DNA from: Desulfobacula sp.
GTDB taxonomy: Bacteria; Desulfobacterota; Desulfobacteria; Desulfobacterales; Desulfobacteraceae
Direction: 5' to 3'
Length of the DNA: 12,731 nt
NCBI GenBank assembly: GCA_027858355.1
Contig: JAQICW010000629.1
Location: forward strand, 1 to 12,731
This document shows positions 1 to 6,549 of the stretch, one piece after another (positions within the stretch are counted from its first letter, which is position 1; every line of letters begins with the position of its first letter). Position numbers and translations under genes: made by a program. The notes beneath the pieces are model-generated. The model did not search any database and was not told the origin of the DNA. It was given only the letters and a program-made list of their open reading frames with translations.

Positions 1-546
1 TATGTCGATGGTTTTGCCAAAGATATCATCGATTTTTCATCCAATGAGCTCCAAAAGATAAAAACCATATATGCTCACATGGCGCTTGGCACTTTACCGG
101 TTTCATCCCATGTGCCCCAAGGGCTCAGCATCGGTGCACTGCCATCCGGGCGGAAGGCAAAAACAACCCTGGCGGACGGAATAAGCCCTGGTCAGGGAAA
201 TGACATTCTCGGGCCGACCTCGGTTTTACATTCTGTCTGTACCATCAATCAGGAGGCTTCAACCGTCGGAGTTCTCCATAATATGAAAATAACACCGAAA
301 TTACTTGAAGGGGAACAAGGTATTGGTAATTTTATTGCCCTGCTTCGCACCCATGACCAAATGGGCGGCGGCCAAATACAATTCAATTGTGTTGACAAGG
401 ACCTCCTGCTTTCTGCAAAGGCCGAACCTGATGAATACCGTTCCTTGATGGTAAGGGTAGCAGGATACAGTGCTTTCTTTGTCGAACTCTGCGAAGAAAT
501 CCAAGGTGAAATTATCAGCCGTACACCCCAGAACAACTTAATTTAA
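1..546 (+). CDS. Glycyl radical enzyme (PFL/choline-lyase type), C-terminal part; 5' end outside window
   Basis: The reading frame is open from the first base of the window to a TAA at 544-546, so this is the last ~181 residues of a longer protein (family members are usually about 800 residues). Two conserved blocks are visible: LADGISPGQG (codons 169-198), typical of the second half of the catalytic barrel, and the glycyl radical loop LMVRVAGYSAFF. The radical-bearing glycine is the GGA codon at 463-465. An activating radical-SAM enzyme would abstract its hydrogen under anoxia. The radical then passes to an active-site cysteine that lies outside the window. The end, EIISRTPQ plus a few residues, is the usual terminus for the family, so this end is intact. 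The subfamily cannot be fixed from the tail. Choline trimethylamine-lyase, other C-N or C-S lyases and diol dehydratases all share it. The neighbouring MttB-type genes make an amine-related substrate attractive, but that is inference. No activase gene lies in the window. Confidence 0.93.
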   Translation, partial: YVDGFAKDIIDFSSNELQKIKTIYAHMALGTLPVSSHVPQGLSIGALPSGRKAKTTLADGISPGQGNDILGPTSVLHSVCTINQEASTVGVLHNMKITPKLLEGEQGIGNFIALLRTHDQMGGGQIQFNCVDKDLLLSAKAEPDEYRSLMVRVAGYSAFFVELCEEIQGEIISRTPQNNLI

Positions 547-588
547 AAATAAAATGAAAAATAATGTTTGATACTCAACATGTTAAAA

Positions 589-595
589 AAGGAGC
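589..595 (+). promoter_or_regulatory. Orphan Shine-Dalgarno-like AAAGGAG before an ATG at 608
   Basis: AAAGGAG lies 12 bases before an ATG at 608. The frame that follows (to 919) runs through the 83-bp repeat, the 787-824 hairpin and the antisense end of the MttB gene, and resembles no known protein. The simplest reading is a gene start cut off by whatever placed the repeat at 649, or chance. Confidence 0.2.
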
Positions 596-648
596 GGATA
601 CAAAGAGATGATTCCCTATTATAGTGCTCCAACTTTGGTTTTCCAGGC

Positions 649-731
649 GAAGGAAGTCAGCTGCACCAAGGTGATGTTGAGTGTTAACAATGGCTTTCTT
701 AAAACACGGGGTCTTTATTTGCTGAACAGGT
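649..731 (+). repeat. 83-bp dispersed direct repeat, copy A
   Basis: This stretch matches 5706-5788 in the same orientation at 80 of 83 positions; the differences are at 661, 683 and 688. It sits between the end of the glycyl radical enzyme gene and the convergent MttB gene. Within both copies one frame reads EGSQ-L/M-HQGDVE-C/S followed by TAA, which could be the last codons of a mobile-element protein, though I do not recognise it. The last 13 bases (TTGCTGAACAGGT, 719-731) are duplicated immediately at 732-744 in this copy only. Confidence 0.9.
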
Positions 732-744
732 TTGCTGAACAGGT
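719..744 (+). repeat. 13-bp tandem duplication at the end of repeat copy A
   Basis: TTGCTGAACAGGT occurs at 719-731 and again exactly at 732-744. Copy B (5706-5788) has only one unit, so the duplication arose at this site, by replication slippage or as a scar of an insertion/excision event. Confidence 0.85.
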
Positions 745-786
745 ATCGTCTATTGCTTTATTTTATTTCAGAAATCTTTTGACCCA

Positions 787-824
787 GCGGGGCCAAGGCA
801 CAACATGTTGTGCCAGTGCCCCGC
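787..824. terminator. Strong hairpin, possible terminator between convergent transcripts
   Basis: Outer arms GCGGGGC (787-793) and GCCCCGC (818-824) pair perfectly. A 3x3 internal loop leads to an 18-base perfect palindrome, GGCACAACATGTTGTGCC (797-814). It lies 63 bases past the stop of the minus-strand MttB gene and also downstream of the plus-strand glycyl radical enzyme gene, so a bidirectional transcription end is plausible. Neither strand has an immediate uridine run. On the plus strand T-rich sequence begins only near 840. The role is therefore uncertain: RNA-stabilising 3' end, terminator or protein-binding palindrome. Confidence 0.5.
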
Positions 825-887
825 AGGGTGTATATTTCAACTTTTTAATAATTTTTCATAATACCAAAAATATAAAAATGAGAGCTA

Positions 888-2306
888 TCATTTGGTGCGG
901 TTTTGCACAAAATGGTTAAGTTGTTTTTCGGTCATACTGTCTATGTCAGGCTTTTCGTATGACTCGAGGCGTTTTTTTACAGTGTCGAATGCACGTTGTG
1001 GGAGATCTTTGGAACCATTTTTTACCCATTCATTGTATCCCAGCCGGGATAGTAGATGCGGTTGGAAATGTCCATTTCGAAATTGTTCGAATGTTTTAGG
1101 GTGGGTCAGATATTCGCCTCCGATCCCGACCTCTGTGATGGTTTCAAGATCTATTGTAGTGTCTGAAACTACTATTGGTTCCATCATCCGTTTCACCATG
1201 GCGATGATCTCTTCATCAATAATAAATTTTTCGTAACTCATGGATAGATACGCTCCTAAAATGCCGCAGGAATGAAGAAGAAAAGTGATGCCACTTCGCA
1301 TGGCTGTGTAAAGGCAAATTGCGGATTCGATTCCAGCCTGCATGTCGGGTGTATGGGAATCAGTCAGGTTACCCCCGCTACGACCTGGAACACCATAGTA
1401 CTGAGCCATTTGAGCGGTAGCAGATACAAACATTGATCCTTCTGGAGCACCGATCGAGAGGTTGCCGGTTTTCATATCAGTAACACCTGCCAAGCAGCCG
1501 AATATGACTGGAAGGCCTGGTTTAATGAGTTGGGCGAGAACAAGGCCTGATAAAATTTCAGCATTTTGCAGCGCTATGGTTCCTGTCAGTGATACAGGCC
1601 CTGTAGATCCGGACATGACCAGATTTTCGAACATAATAGGTTGATTGTTTTCAGCATAAATGACAATGGCAGCCGACATATTGTCGTCCCACATCAGGGG
1701 CGATAAGGGATTAATGGTTGGAAGAATAACATGCTTGTCATGAATATGCCCTTTATCCCCCCACAGAATACCGGCCATTTCAATGGCATCTTTTGCAGCT
1801 TGATTGGGTATGCTAGCGCCCATAAAGGGTTTATCACCGTAAATCATATTAGCCTGCATCATATACAGATAAGCGTGAGCGCCGGATACATCTGATGGCT
1901 CGATCATTTCGTAGCCCGTCATATCAATCTGTTCCGAAGTGTGAACCAGCTTGCAAAAATTGATGTAATCTTCCATCGTCCCTTTTCTTCGTTGGCCTGT
2001 TTCAGTCATAATAAACGGAGCTCCGTAGCCAGGTACACAAACCCGATACCCTTCACCAACCATAACGCTTTTTTCTGGATTTCGGGCGGTGATTTCGAAT
2101 GTCTCGGGTACCGTTTCCAAAGCTTTCTGAATCTGCGGTTCTGTGATAAAGACCTTCTGGCCGTCGACTTTGAAACCATGTTTCTTGAAAACAGCCAGCG
2201 CTCCTTCATCTTGGAAAACCACTCCCACCTTATTCAATATTCCTGCTGAAGCATCATGAATTTTCGCTTTTTCCTTGTCGGTGAAGCTGTGCATCTTATC
2301 ACTCAT
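888..2306 (-). CDS. MttB-superfamily (non-pyrrolysine) corrinoid-dependent methyltransferase
   Basis: This 472-residue protein belongs to the trimethylamine methyltransferase (MttB) superfamily. Family members move a methyl group from a methylated amine or betaine to the cobalt of a partner corrinoid protein in the cytoplasm. The archaeal enzymes read an in-frame amber codon as pyrrolysine. Here there is none, and the region expected around that site (residues ~305-326, with SGGNLTDSH and DMQAGIES) is ordinary sense codons. That places it with non-Pyl homologues such as glycine betaine (MtgB) and other betaine demethylases. Other family-like blocks are the N-terminal helix, a TGQRRKGTMEDY segment at 102-114, TGPVSLTGT at 235-243 and an HPKTFEQFR C-terminal segment at 402-410. 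The ATG at 2304-2306 has AGGAGA at 2315-2320, 8 bases upstream. Fifty-seven bases separate it from the mini glycyl radical gene on the same strand, so the two are probably co-transcribed. No corrinoid protein or reactivase gene is in the window. The substrate is unknown. Confidence 0.9.
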   Translation of the reverse strand: MSDKMHSFTDKEKAKIHDASAGILNKVGVVFQDEGALAVFKKHGFKVDGQKVFITEPQIQKALETVPETFEITARNPEKSVMVGEGYRVCVPGYGAPFIMTETGQRRKGTMEDYINFCKLVHTSEQIDMTGYEMIEPSDVSGAHAYLYMMQANMIYGDKPFMGASIPNQAAKDAIEMAGILWGDKGHIHDKHVILPTINPLSPLMWDDNMSAAIVIYAENNQPIMFENLVMSGSTGPVSLTGTIALQNAEILSGLVLAQLIKPGLPVIFGCLAGVTDMKTGNLSIGAPEGSMFVSATAQMAQYYGVPGRSGGNLTDSHTPDMQAGIESAICLYTAMRSGITFLLHSCGILGAYLSMSYEKFIIDEEIIAMVKRMMEPIVVSDTTIDLETITEVGIGGEYLTHPKTFEQFRNGHFQPHLLSRLGYNEWVKNGSKDLPQRAFDTVKKRLESYEKPDIDSMTEKQLNHFVQNRTK

Positions 2307-2363
2307 GGTCGAATTCTCCTGAAATTAGTCGGTTATATGTTTTATAGACTTATTACTCAATGT

Positions 2364-2489
2364 CTACCTTGCAAGCTCTGCCCATTCATACTGCCATTTG
2401 CCCTGGGGTGATCTACTGATAATTTTATCCTGAATCTCCTTGCAGAGTTCCATAAAAAAGGCATAGTAACCCGCCACTCTTACCATCAT
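2364..2489 (-). CDS. 41-residue mini glycyl radical protein (stand-alone radical loop) or remnant of a glycyl radical enzyme
   Basis: ATG ATG at 2489-2484 opens a 41-codon frame ending in TAG at 2364-2366. The first 20 residues, [20 protein letters not shown], are the glycyl radical loop; the candidate radical glycine is residue 7, codon 2469-2471. It matches the tail of the enzyme at 1-546 at 22 of 29 residues. Eleven of the 22 identical residues use different synonymous codons, so it is not a recent copy and it evolved under protein-level selection. GAGGAGG (2491-2497) precedes the start, close to the first ATG and 4 bases from the second. An in-frame TAA at 2499-2501 shows that no longer enzyme is read here. 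The tail ([12 protein letters not shown]) extends beyond the usual family end. A sigma-54-type promoter lies ~84 bases upstream and the MttB gene 57 bases downstream. It could be a YfiD/GrcA-like replacement domain, much shorter than those proteins, or a decayed enzyme end. That the frame exists and is homologous is clear; its expression is not shown. Confidence 0.72.
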   Translation of the reverse strand: MMVRVAGYYAFFMELCKEIQDKIISRSPQGKWQYEWAELAR

Positions 2490-2572
2490 GCCTCCTCTTT
2501 AAATAATAGTTCTGCTCCATGGTTTTAGGAGCGAATATTGTCTGCAAATTTCATGCATTTTTAAGATTGCAA

Positions 2573-2588
2573 TGCAAATAGCAGACCA
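2573..2588 (-). promoter_or_regulatory. Sigma-54-type (-24/-12) promoter for the mini glycyl radical gene and MttB
   Basis: On the minus strand the sequence is TGGTCTGCTATTTGCA: GG, ten bases, GC, with the preferred TTGCA at -12. Transcription would start near 2562, giving a leader of about 70 bases before the mini-gene. The element matches the one at 5635-5650 at 12 of 16 positions (TGGTC....ATTTGCA), and a sigma-54 activator is encoded next door. Confidence 0.65.
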
Positions 2589-3138
2589 GGAAAATTGTTT
2601 CATATAAAGATTCGGAAAATTATTTATTTGAAATAGTGTTTGGCTCTTTGAAAAATGCCTTTGGAGCAGATAATTAATTGGTTCGAATAAAAATAATCAA
2701 GGTTTATTTTTCATAAAAACCAAACATCATTTTTTAATCTACGAAAAAAGCCCTATTATAAGACAATTTTGACACAAATAAATATATTGTTAAACAACAG
2801 ATAGTTACATTTAAAAACATCTTTTAATATGACGTTTTTGCCCTAATATGTGATGTAATTCAAACGTTGCTGTCAATTTCATGCTCCGAAGTTACAATAA
2901 AATCAATTGATAAAAGCGAAATCCCCAATATTTTTGCCTCTTTGCCTTTTAAAGGGGTAATGAATATATTTACATTTTTCATTGAGCATTAAAAAGCAGA
3001 TGGAAGAAAAACTAGCAAACGTATTAAATAGATGAAATACAGATCTTATTCAGTTGAACCCCATTTGAGGCTCCAGCTGAATATGATTCCCAATCGCCCG
3101 GCACTTTTAAAATTTTAGGTTGAAGATGTTCACAGGGG
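2589..3138. other. AT-rich divergent intergenic region
   Basis: This non-coding stretch separates the minus-strand promoter from the activator gene. It is very AT-rich and would be the natural place for activator binding sites upstream of the 2573-2588 promoter. I see short related words (TAATATGACG near 2826 and TAATATGTGA near 2844) but no clean palindrome. No convincing sigma-70 promoter for the activator gene stands out, and no gene-like frame or RNA gene is recognised. Confidence 0.5.
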
Positions 3139-5094
3139 ATGATAACTATATCTCAACTTTCGAAGTTATCAGATTTGAGTGGGGTCTGCAAGGATTGGCC
3201 GAAAGTTGAGAACTTTAATTTAACTTTGTTCGATTCAGATGATGGACAAAAGAAAAGAGGATTAGATAAAATTAAAAAGAGTGGTACCCCAAAAGTTCAA
3301 ATTTCCTCACCCAGTGGCAAAACCGATAACGGGCCGGGTTTAGATTGGATAAAAAATCCTGAGTTAATAACATCCATTCTGGATGGTTTTCATGGCTGTG
3401 TATTTGTTTTTGATTTGAATTACGGCCTCCTGTATACCAATACCAATAGCGTTGAATGTCTTGGATATCCCAGAGAAACATTAATGACATTCACATTTAA
3501 CGATTTGTTCCAGATGGAGCAACGCTTTGTAGACATTGAAAATTTATTTCAAAAAATTATCAAAGAGAAAAATGTAAAACTCAAAGGTAATTTAATTCAC
3601 CAGGATCAGAATTTAATCAACCTAGAAATTTCCTTAAAACTGATAGAAAGTTTTAAATCAAAATATATCTTATGCTTTTGTCCACTTGAAACCAACAGGT
3701 TTTCAAATAAAGCACTGATTGAAAGTGAACGGAGATTTTCAACCCTGATGAATAATATTCAAGGGATGGTATATCGCTGCCGTAACGACCAGAACTGGTC
3801 AATGGAATTTGTCAGTGACGGTTGTGAAAAGTTATTGGGATATTCAGCAAAAGAAATTACCAGCAATTCATTTATCTATCAGAACCTGATTCATAAAAAA
3901 GACAGAGAATATGTCTGGAAAGCAGTACAGGAAGCAATCAAAAATAGAAAACCTTACCAGTTTGTCTTCAGGATAAAAACGGCGCAGGGAGAGACAAAAT
4001 GGATTATGGAGCGAGGCGTTGGGGTTTACTCCACCGATGGTGACTTAGAGGCCTTAGAAGGTTTTATTACCGATGTTACCCAACAAAAAAGACTGGAAAC
4101 CGAACTGTATCAGGAAAACAGACGTCTCCGCGAGGAGGTGAATCGATCTTCTTTCAATTTACGTAACATCATCGGACAGAGTGCGGTCATGCAGGACGTA
4201 TACAGCCAGATTATCCAGGCGTCCAAATCAAATGCCTCGATCATTGTCTATGGCGAATCCGGTACGGGCAAAGAATTGGTTGCAAAAGCGATTCATGATA
4301 TGAGTGACCGCCAAAAAGAAAAATTTGTGACCGTCAATTGTGGTGCTATTCCAGATACCTTAATTGAAAGTGAATTTTTCGGATATAAAAAAGGTGCATT
4401 CTCAGGCGCAGACAGAGACAAACAGGGGACCCTGGACCTTGCAGACAATGGCACACTTTTTCTTGATGAAATCGGCGAAATAAACAACAACATGCAGATC
4501 AAGCTACTGCGGGCCATTGATGGAAACGGTTATACTCCTATTGGTGCCAGAAAAGCAAGACACCCGGATGTCAGGATTATCAGTGCCACAAACCGGAAAT
4601 TATGGGATTCCGTTGAGAAGGGGACCTTCCGAAGGGATTTTTTTTACAGGATACATGTGATACCCATTGAATTACCGCCGTTGAGTGAGCGCAAAGAGGA
4701 TATCCCCCTTCTGGTAAACCATTTTTTGAAACAATTTGGTAAACAGGATGAAAAAGAGTCATTTCCTTTAAATGTCATGTACCAGTTACAGCAGCATGAC
4801 TGGCCGGGCAATGTCCGGGAATTGGAAAATTTAATTCACCGGTATATTACAACCAAAACACTTGATTTTTTTGATGACCATATTAAACCAACTAAAATAC
4901 CGGCCAGCGATGTTATTGTAGAAAATAAGAACCTGAATGGCGGTTTAAAAGAAAACCTGCTGTATTATGAAAAACAGCTGATCAAAAATTCCCTCCAAAG
5001 GTATAATTGGCACCGGGGAAAAGCAGCAAAAGAACTGGGTAGCGACTATCGAACACTTTTAAGAAAAATGAAGAAACACAATCTGTCCATGTAA
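3139..5094 (+). CDS. PAS-PAS-AAA+-Fis sigma-54-dependent transcriptional activator
   Basis: This 651-residue enhancer-binding protein activates sigma-54 RNA polymerase by ATP-driven remodelling. Domain order: an N-terminal stretch without clear homology (1-70), a PAS-like domain (~72-180), a second PAS with PAC-like end (~195-316, finishing GFITDVTQQK), a short coiled linker, the AAA+ domain (~342-575) and a C-terminal Fis-type helix-turn-helix (~605-648). The key motifs are intact: Walker A GESGTGKE (372-379), sigma-54 contact loop GAFSGA (419-424, serine in place of the common threonine), Walker B GTLFLDEIGE (438-447) and arginine-finger region FRRDFFYRI (497-505). No receiver domain is present, so the PAS domains probably sense a small ligand or redox state directly. 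The ATG at 3139 is preceded by AGGGG with almost no spacing. An in-frame TGA at 3121-3123 rules out an earlier start, so the exact start is a little uncertain. It is divergent from the MttB transcript. Matching sigma-54 elements at 2573-2588 and 5635-5650 are likely targets. Confidence 0.95.
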   Translation: MITISQLSKLSDLSGVCKDWPKVENFNLTLFDSDDGQKKRGLDKIKKSGTPKVQISSPSGKTDNGPGLDWIKNPELITSILDGFHGCVFVFDLNYGLLYTNTNSVECLGYPRETLMTFTFNDLFQMEQRFVDIENLFQKIIKEKNVKLKGNLIHQDQNLINLEISLKLIESFKSKYILCFCPLETNRFSNKALIESERRFSTLMNNIQGMVYRCRNDQNWSMEFVSDGCEKLLGYSAKEITSNSFIYQNLIHKKDREYVWKAVQEAIKNRKPYQFVFRIKTAQGETKWIMERGVGVYSTDGDLEALEGFITDVTQQKRLETELYQENRRLREEVNRSSFNLRNIIGQSAVMQDVYSQIIQASKSNASIIVYGESGTGKELVAKAIHDMSDRQKEKFVTVNCGAIPDTLIESEFFGYKKGAFSGADRDKQGTLDLADNGTLFLDEIGEINNNMQIKLLRAIDGNGYTPIGARKARHPDVRIISATNRKLWDSVEKGTFRRDFFYRIHVIPIELPPLSERKEDIPLLVNHFLKQFGKQDEKESFPLNVMYQLQQHDWPGNVRELENLIHRYITTKTLDFFDDHIKPTKIPASDVIVENKNLNGGLKENLLYYEKQLIKNSLQRYNWHRGKAAKELGSDYRTLLRKMKKHNLSM

Positions 5095-5634
5095 AAGACA
5101 TCATTTGTTTTATTTCCGTTTTTCCTCTCAACTCAATAATTAATTATCAAAAAAATGTCCTTTGAAATCTCTACACCAAACAGGCCTATCGCCTTTCCTT
5201 AGAAACGATTTTTGCCTCGACATCTTTCAAACATTTTCTGGGTAAAATTGTAGAAGCCGGTTTCTCCAATCAGAAAATTCTCCGAGCGGATCGGAAAAAA
5301 CTTTACCATTGGTGCAGATGGATAAATTGTTTGAAGGGATGTCAGGATGGTGTAGCAAAATATTTCAAAAAGTGTTAAGCCATGCCATGTTGCTTCTGAA
5401 GGATCGATTTTTTAGTTTAATCGGTACATTGAGGCGGTTATGTCATAATATATGACAAAATGATCGGAATATTAAAAAGCTTGTACTACCGGAGTGTTAA
5501 GATAAAATTATTTAAATTTATGACAGTTTTGCCATATTTCTATAATAAGCAGACACTTCACTACAAATTGGAATTTATACTTTTATGGCTCAAATGGCTT
5601 GTTTTCAAAAGAGAAAAATCAATCTTAAGGCGTA
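5095..5634. other. Intergenic region with possible decayed gene and operator
   Basis: Downstream of the activator gene there is no intact gene. From 5166 to a TAA at 5376-5378 one plus-strand frame stays open for 70 codons. It has protein-like composition (for example LYTKQAYRLSLETIFAS near its beginning) but no start codon or ribosome site and no family I recognise; it may be a decayed gene fragment. A frame at 5460-5744 is low-complexity, overlaps the promoter and repeat, and is judged non-coding. ATAATTAATTAT near 5138 is a short AT palindrome. Confidence 0.4.
5441..5457. promoter_or_regulatory. Candidate activator-binding palindrome TGTCAT-N5-ATGACA
   Basis: Perfect 6-base inverted arms (5441-5446 and 5452-5457) separated by five A/T bases lie ~180 bases upstream of the sigma-54 element at 5635. 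That distance and symmetry suit an upstream enhancer bound by a Fis-HTH dimer. No exact second copy was found near 2589-3138, so the assignment is tentative. Confidence 0.35.
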
Positions 5635-5650
5635 TGGTCCATAATTTGCA
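5635..5650 (+). promoter_or_regulatory. Sigma-54-type (-24/-12) promoter for the importer operon
   Basis: TGGTCCATAATTTGCA has the GG-N10-GC spacing and TTGCA box. Its first five and last seven bases equal those of the minus-strand element at 2573-2588. Transcription would start near 5661, giving a leader of ~180 bases that contains the whole 83-bp repeat copy B before the first ATP-binding-protein gene. Confidence 0.65.
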
Positions 5651-5705
5651 TCAATATTGTTTTTTTATAGCTTCCAATGAACGAGTCTTAACTGCTATGC
5701 TTGGT

Positions 5706-5788
5706 GAAGGAAGTCAGATGCACCAAGGTGATGTTGAGTCTTAATAATGGCTTTCTTAAAACACGGGGTCTTTATTTGCTGAACAGGT
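5706..5788 (+). repeat. 83-bp dispersed direct repeat, copy B
   Basis: This matches 649-731 at 80 of 83 positions, same orientation, 5057 bases apart. It lies between the candidate sigma-54 promoter at 5635 and the first importer gene at 5839, so it would be transcribed as part of the operon leader. The two copies bracket the MttB gene, the mini glycyl radical gene and the activator gene. Confidence 0.9.
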
Positions 5789-5838
5789 AATTTATTGTTG
5801 ATCATTCAAAACCTCAAATATAATCAGGGGACAATTTA

Positions 5839-6540
5839 ATGCTCAAAGCAAAGGGTATTACAAAAAAGTTCGGAGCGCTTAAAGCGGTTAATAATCTAAG
5901 TTTTGAACTGGATAAAGGACAGGTTTTCGGTATTGCAGGCCCCAATGGTGCGGGCAAGTCAACTGTTTTTAATTTGATCAGCGGGTTTTACTCCTATGAC
6001 GGGATCATTGAACTGGAAGGTCGTAACCTTGCCGGTCTTCGGCCGCATCAGATAGCTAAAGCCGGTATTTCGAGAACCTTTCAGGTCCCTCAAATTTTTC
6101 CCAGTTTAACTGTCAAGGAAAGTGTCTCAGTCGGGAGTCGGTTCGGAGCCCGGGGAGGGTTTGACCCGGGTCATGTCGAAAAGACAATTGAGTTCGTGGA
6201 TCTTGTGGAAAAAGGTTATCAAAATACAAGTCATTTAAACCTATTGGATAAAAAAAAAATGATGATTGGGGCTGCTTTAGCTACGAAACCCAAAATCTTG
6301 ATGTTGGATGAACCCATGGCGGGCTGCAATACAACTGAGATTAAACTATTGATGAAATTGATTGTTCAGATTAATGAAGAACTCGGCATAAGTATTATTA
6401 TCATTGAGCATTTTATGAAGGTACTGACCGAATTGACAGAAAAATTGCTGATCATAGAATCCGGAACGGAAATATGCTGTGATACACCTGAAAAAGCTAT
6501 CAGTAATCCAAAGGTCATTGAGTGCTATATAGGAGGATAG
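5839..6540 (+). CDS. livG: LivG-type ATP-binding protein of a HAAT-family importer
   Basis: This 233-residue cytoplasmic ATPase powers an importer of the branched-chain amino acid/urea/amide type. Walker A GPNGAGKST (34-42), Q-loop Gln82, Walker B ILMLDEP (153-159) and the switch histidine (191) are all present. The signature motif usually written LSGGQ is replaced by LNLLDKKKM (133-141). LivG relatives with LxLLDRKR are known, so this is a variant rather than clear damage. At 233 residues it is slightly shorter than typical LivG. AGGGGA at 5826-5831 sits 7 bases before the ATG. It is the first gene of the importer operon, separated by only 9 bases from livF, in the same frame. The liv name is for the family only; the neighbourhood suggests an amine-like ligand rather than leucine. 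Confidence 0.93.
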   Translation: MLKAKGITKKFGALKAVNNLSFELDKGQVFGIAGPNGAGKSTVFNLISGFYSYDGIIELEGRNLAGLRPHQIAKAGISRTFQVPQIFPSLTVKESVSVGSRFGARGGFDPGHVEKTIEFVDLVEKGYQNTSHLNLLDKKKMMIGAALATKPKILMLDEPMAGCNTTEIKLLMKLIVQINEELGISIIIIEHFMKVLTELTEKLLIIESGTEICCDTPEKAISNPKVIECYIGG

Positions 6541-6549
6541 AGGAAACTT

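Noticed and set aside
608..919. 103-codon plus-strand frame with an upstream AAAGGAG
   Set aside because: It runs through the 83-bp repeat, its 13-bp duplication and a strong hairpin, overlaps the end of the MttB gene, and has no recognisable similarity.
2364..2366. TAG at the end of the mini glycyl radical gene as a pyrrolysine codon
   Set aside because: Read-through adds only 12 codons before TAA, there is no conserved sequence in them, and nothing in the window shows pyrrolysine use.
2370..2385. TGCAAGCTCTGCCCA as another minus-strand sigma-54 element
   Set aside because: The GC and GG are nine bases apart instead of ten, and the site lies inside the mini-gene.
5460..5744. 94-codon plus-strand frame
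   Set aside because: It is low-complexity and AT-driven, with no ribosome site. It overlaps the sigma-54 element and enters repeat B.
6538..6549. livG and livF are in the same frame, separated by a TAG and three codons, so amber read-through would fuse them
   Set aside because: livF has its own ATG and ribosome site, both proteins end and begin at normal family positions, and adjacent separate genes are usual. No pyrrolysine genes are seen here.
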